A stretch of 64,000 nt of DNA from Eutrigla gurnardus (Eukaryota; Chordata; Actinopteri; Perciformes; Triglidae): the NCBI GenBank assembly GCA_963514095.1, contig OY741281.1, positions 7,308,154 through 7,372,153 of the forward strand. The letters run 5' to 3'. The notes beneath the pieces are model-generated. The model worked only from the letters and a program-made list of their open reading frames with translations. It was not told where the DNA came from and made no database searches. Position numbers and translations under genes: made by a program. Below are positions 62,880 to 64,000 of this stretch, one piece after another (position 1 is the stretch's first letter; the number at the start of each line of letters is the position of its first letter).

Positions 62880-64000
62880 TGAATACACACACATCAATGT
62901 CAATTTAAAAGCTAATTTTGCCAGTCAAGAAATTTGTTTGTCGTGGCATCCGTACTTTTTGTGTGAAATACTTCTGAAATTTCAAAATGTAATATTCTTG
63001 ATGTGCAAAATTAACTTAAATTGACCAACATCATAGATGTAACACATGCCACAATTCACAGAACTTTCTGCAAAATAAGGTCCCATGGTGGTCATGGTGA
63101 AGGGGCATGACTTGACTGTAGATAATCGGCAATGAATAATCCAATGCTTATTTAATAAAACATTTCAACACATCGTCTTAATTCTGCCAGAATAAATGAC
63201 ACACAATGATACAAGATATTAATGTAGGCCAAAAAATATTAAAGGTAGATTAAGGCATAGTCTAATGATATGATAATTAATCCTCCCTGAGCTTAAAATA
63301 GAATTCACTTAATTTGTTAAAAATACTGGATAAACCCTCCTTTTTCAGGTTTTAGGAATTGATCTCACCTTATCATTACTTATTTCACAGAAATACTTCA
63401 TAATGAAAACATTGAATTGGTTCATTTTGACAGGAGTGAGACCACTCTTACAGTACTTTGATTGCCTGATTCATAATCTAATACCGGAGGTGCTCGGATT
63501 GCGGAAAGCCTTGAGATTTAACTGCAGAGGCTCTGTCTGATTTAAGAACCACAAATTTCTGCTTGTTGACAGCAGGAAAATGGAAGTAAGCCAGATTTAA
63601 GTCACTCGCTGTTATCTGCTCCAATGTTTTTGTGTGTTTGTTTTAAGCGCTCACTTTGTGAAGAAAAAGAAAAAGACAGCTTTAGCGGAGATAAAATGAG
63701 CACAACCCAAGCTGGAAACCAGTGAGAGGTGACAGGAGAAGGTGCTTTGGTCTCACAGCTTTGATTTTTGCTCTGCAGAGACACTTTTTTAGATGTTCAG
63801 ATCCAGACAGTAACCTTCAGTGGGCTCCGTTGGGAGAGGTGATGTATCGTCTTTTCTCCAAACCACACTCATTACTGTCACGCTCCCTTTGACTTCTTTT
63901 AATATAAAGACAGGCAAAATCAGAGCTGTCTCATTATTGTATTTATTCATCATTGTTATGTGTGCTTTCGCCTTAAAGTGTCTCGTCAAAACGGATTCTC
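62880..64000. other. Gene-free stretch to the end of the window
   Basis: No gene or nameable repeat. The last 500 bases are slightly less AT-rich, and short minus frames there have no motif. Confidence 0.55.

Overview
This is vertebrate nuclear DNA, most probably from a ray-finned, perch-like (percomorph) fish. The evidence is long (CA)n microsatellites, a dense load of short non-autonomous DNA transposons and tRNA-like SINEs, and several interspersed repeat families whose wording I recognise from percomorph genomes. The family recognition is from memory; no database was searched. Nothing in the window looks bacterial or viral: there are no operons, ribosome binding sites, CRISPR arrays or phage genes.

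I find no confident protein-coding gene and no RNA gene in 64 kb. The longest open frames are either (CA)n read-through or about the length expected by chance in this much AT-rich sequence. The window is best read as a gene desert or the inside of a very large intron. A few short open frames sit between good splice sites and are listed as candidate exons. They fall on both strands, so at least some must be chance. The only recognisable protein-coding relic is the start of a hAT transposase, broken by two frame changes, near 62.3-62.5 kb on the minus strand.

Layout. 1-16.7 kb: AT-rich unique sequence with four long CA tracts, several G or C homopolymers, a TTAA-flanked MITE (5.93-6.20 kb) and a CpG-rich patch (about 13.0-13.2 kb). 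12-17 kb: several old fish repeat fragments. 17-24.9 kb: one CA tract, a tRNA-like SINE (23.1-23.5 kb) and a copy of an AATAAA-ended repeat. 24.9-32.1 kb: the longest stretch with no repeat I can name, containing segments that look like conserved non-coding elements. 32-40 kb: a piggyBac-like fragment, an intact Harbinger-type MITE sitting inside one half of an older tandem duplication (36.1-37.0 kb), and further repeat copies. 40-55 kb: a second SINE-like piece, a striking pair of adjacent palindromes (42.39-42.46 kb), candidate exons and an AT microsatellite. 55-64 kb: an intact hAT-type MITE with 8-bp target duplications, two copies of a very common fish repeat, and the truncated hAT element.

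Nothing here works together as a pathway. The most useful observations are the datable transposon insertions, the clustered perfect inverted repeats at 42.4 kb, and the candidate exons and regulatory blocks that comparative or RNA data could settle.
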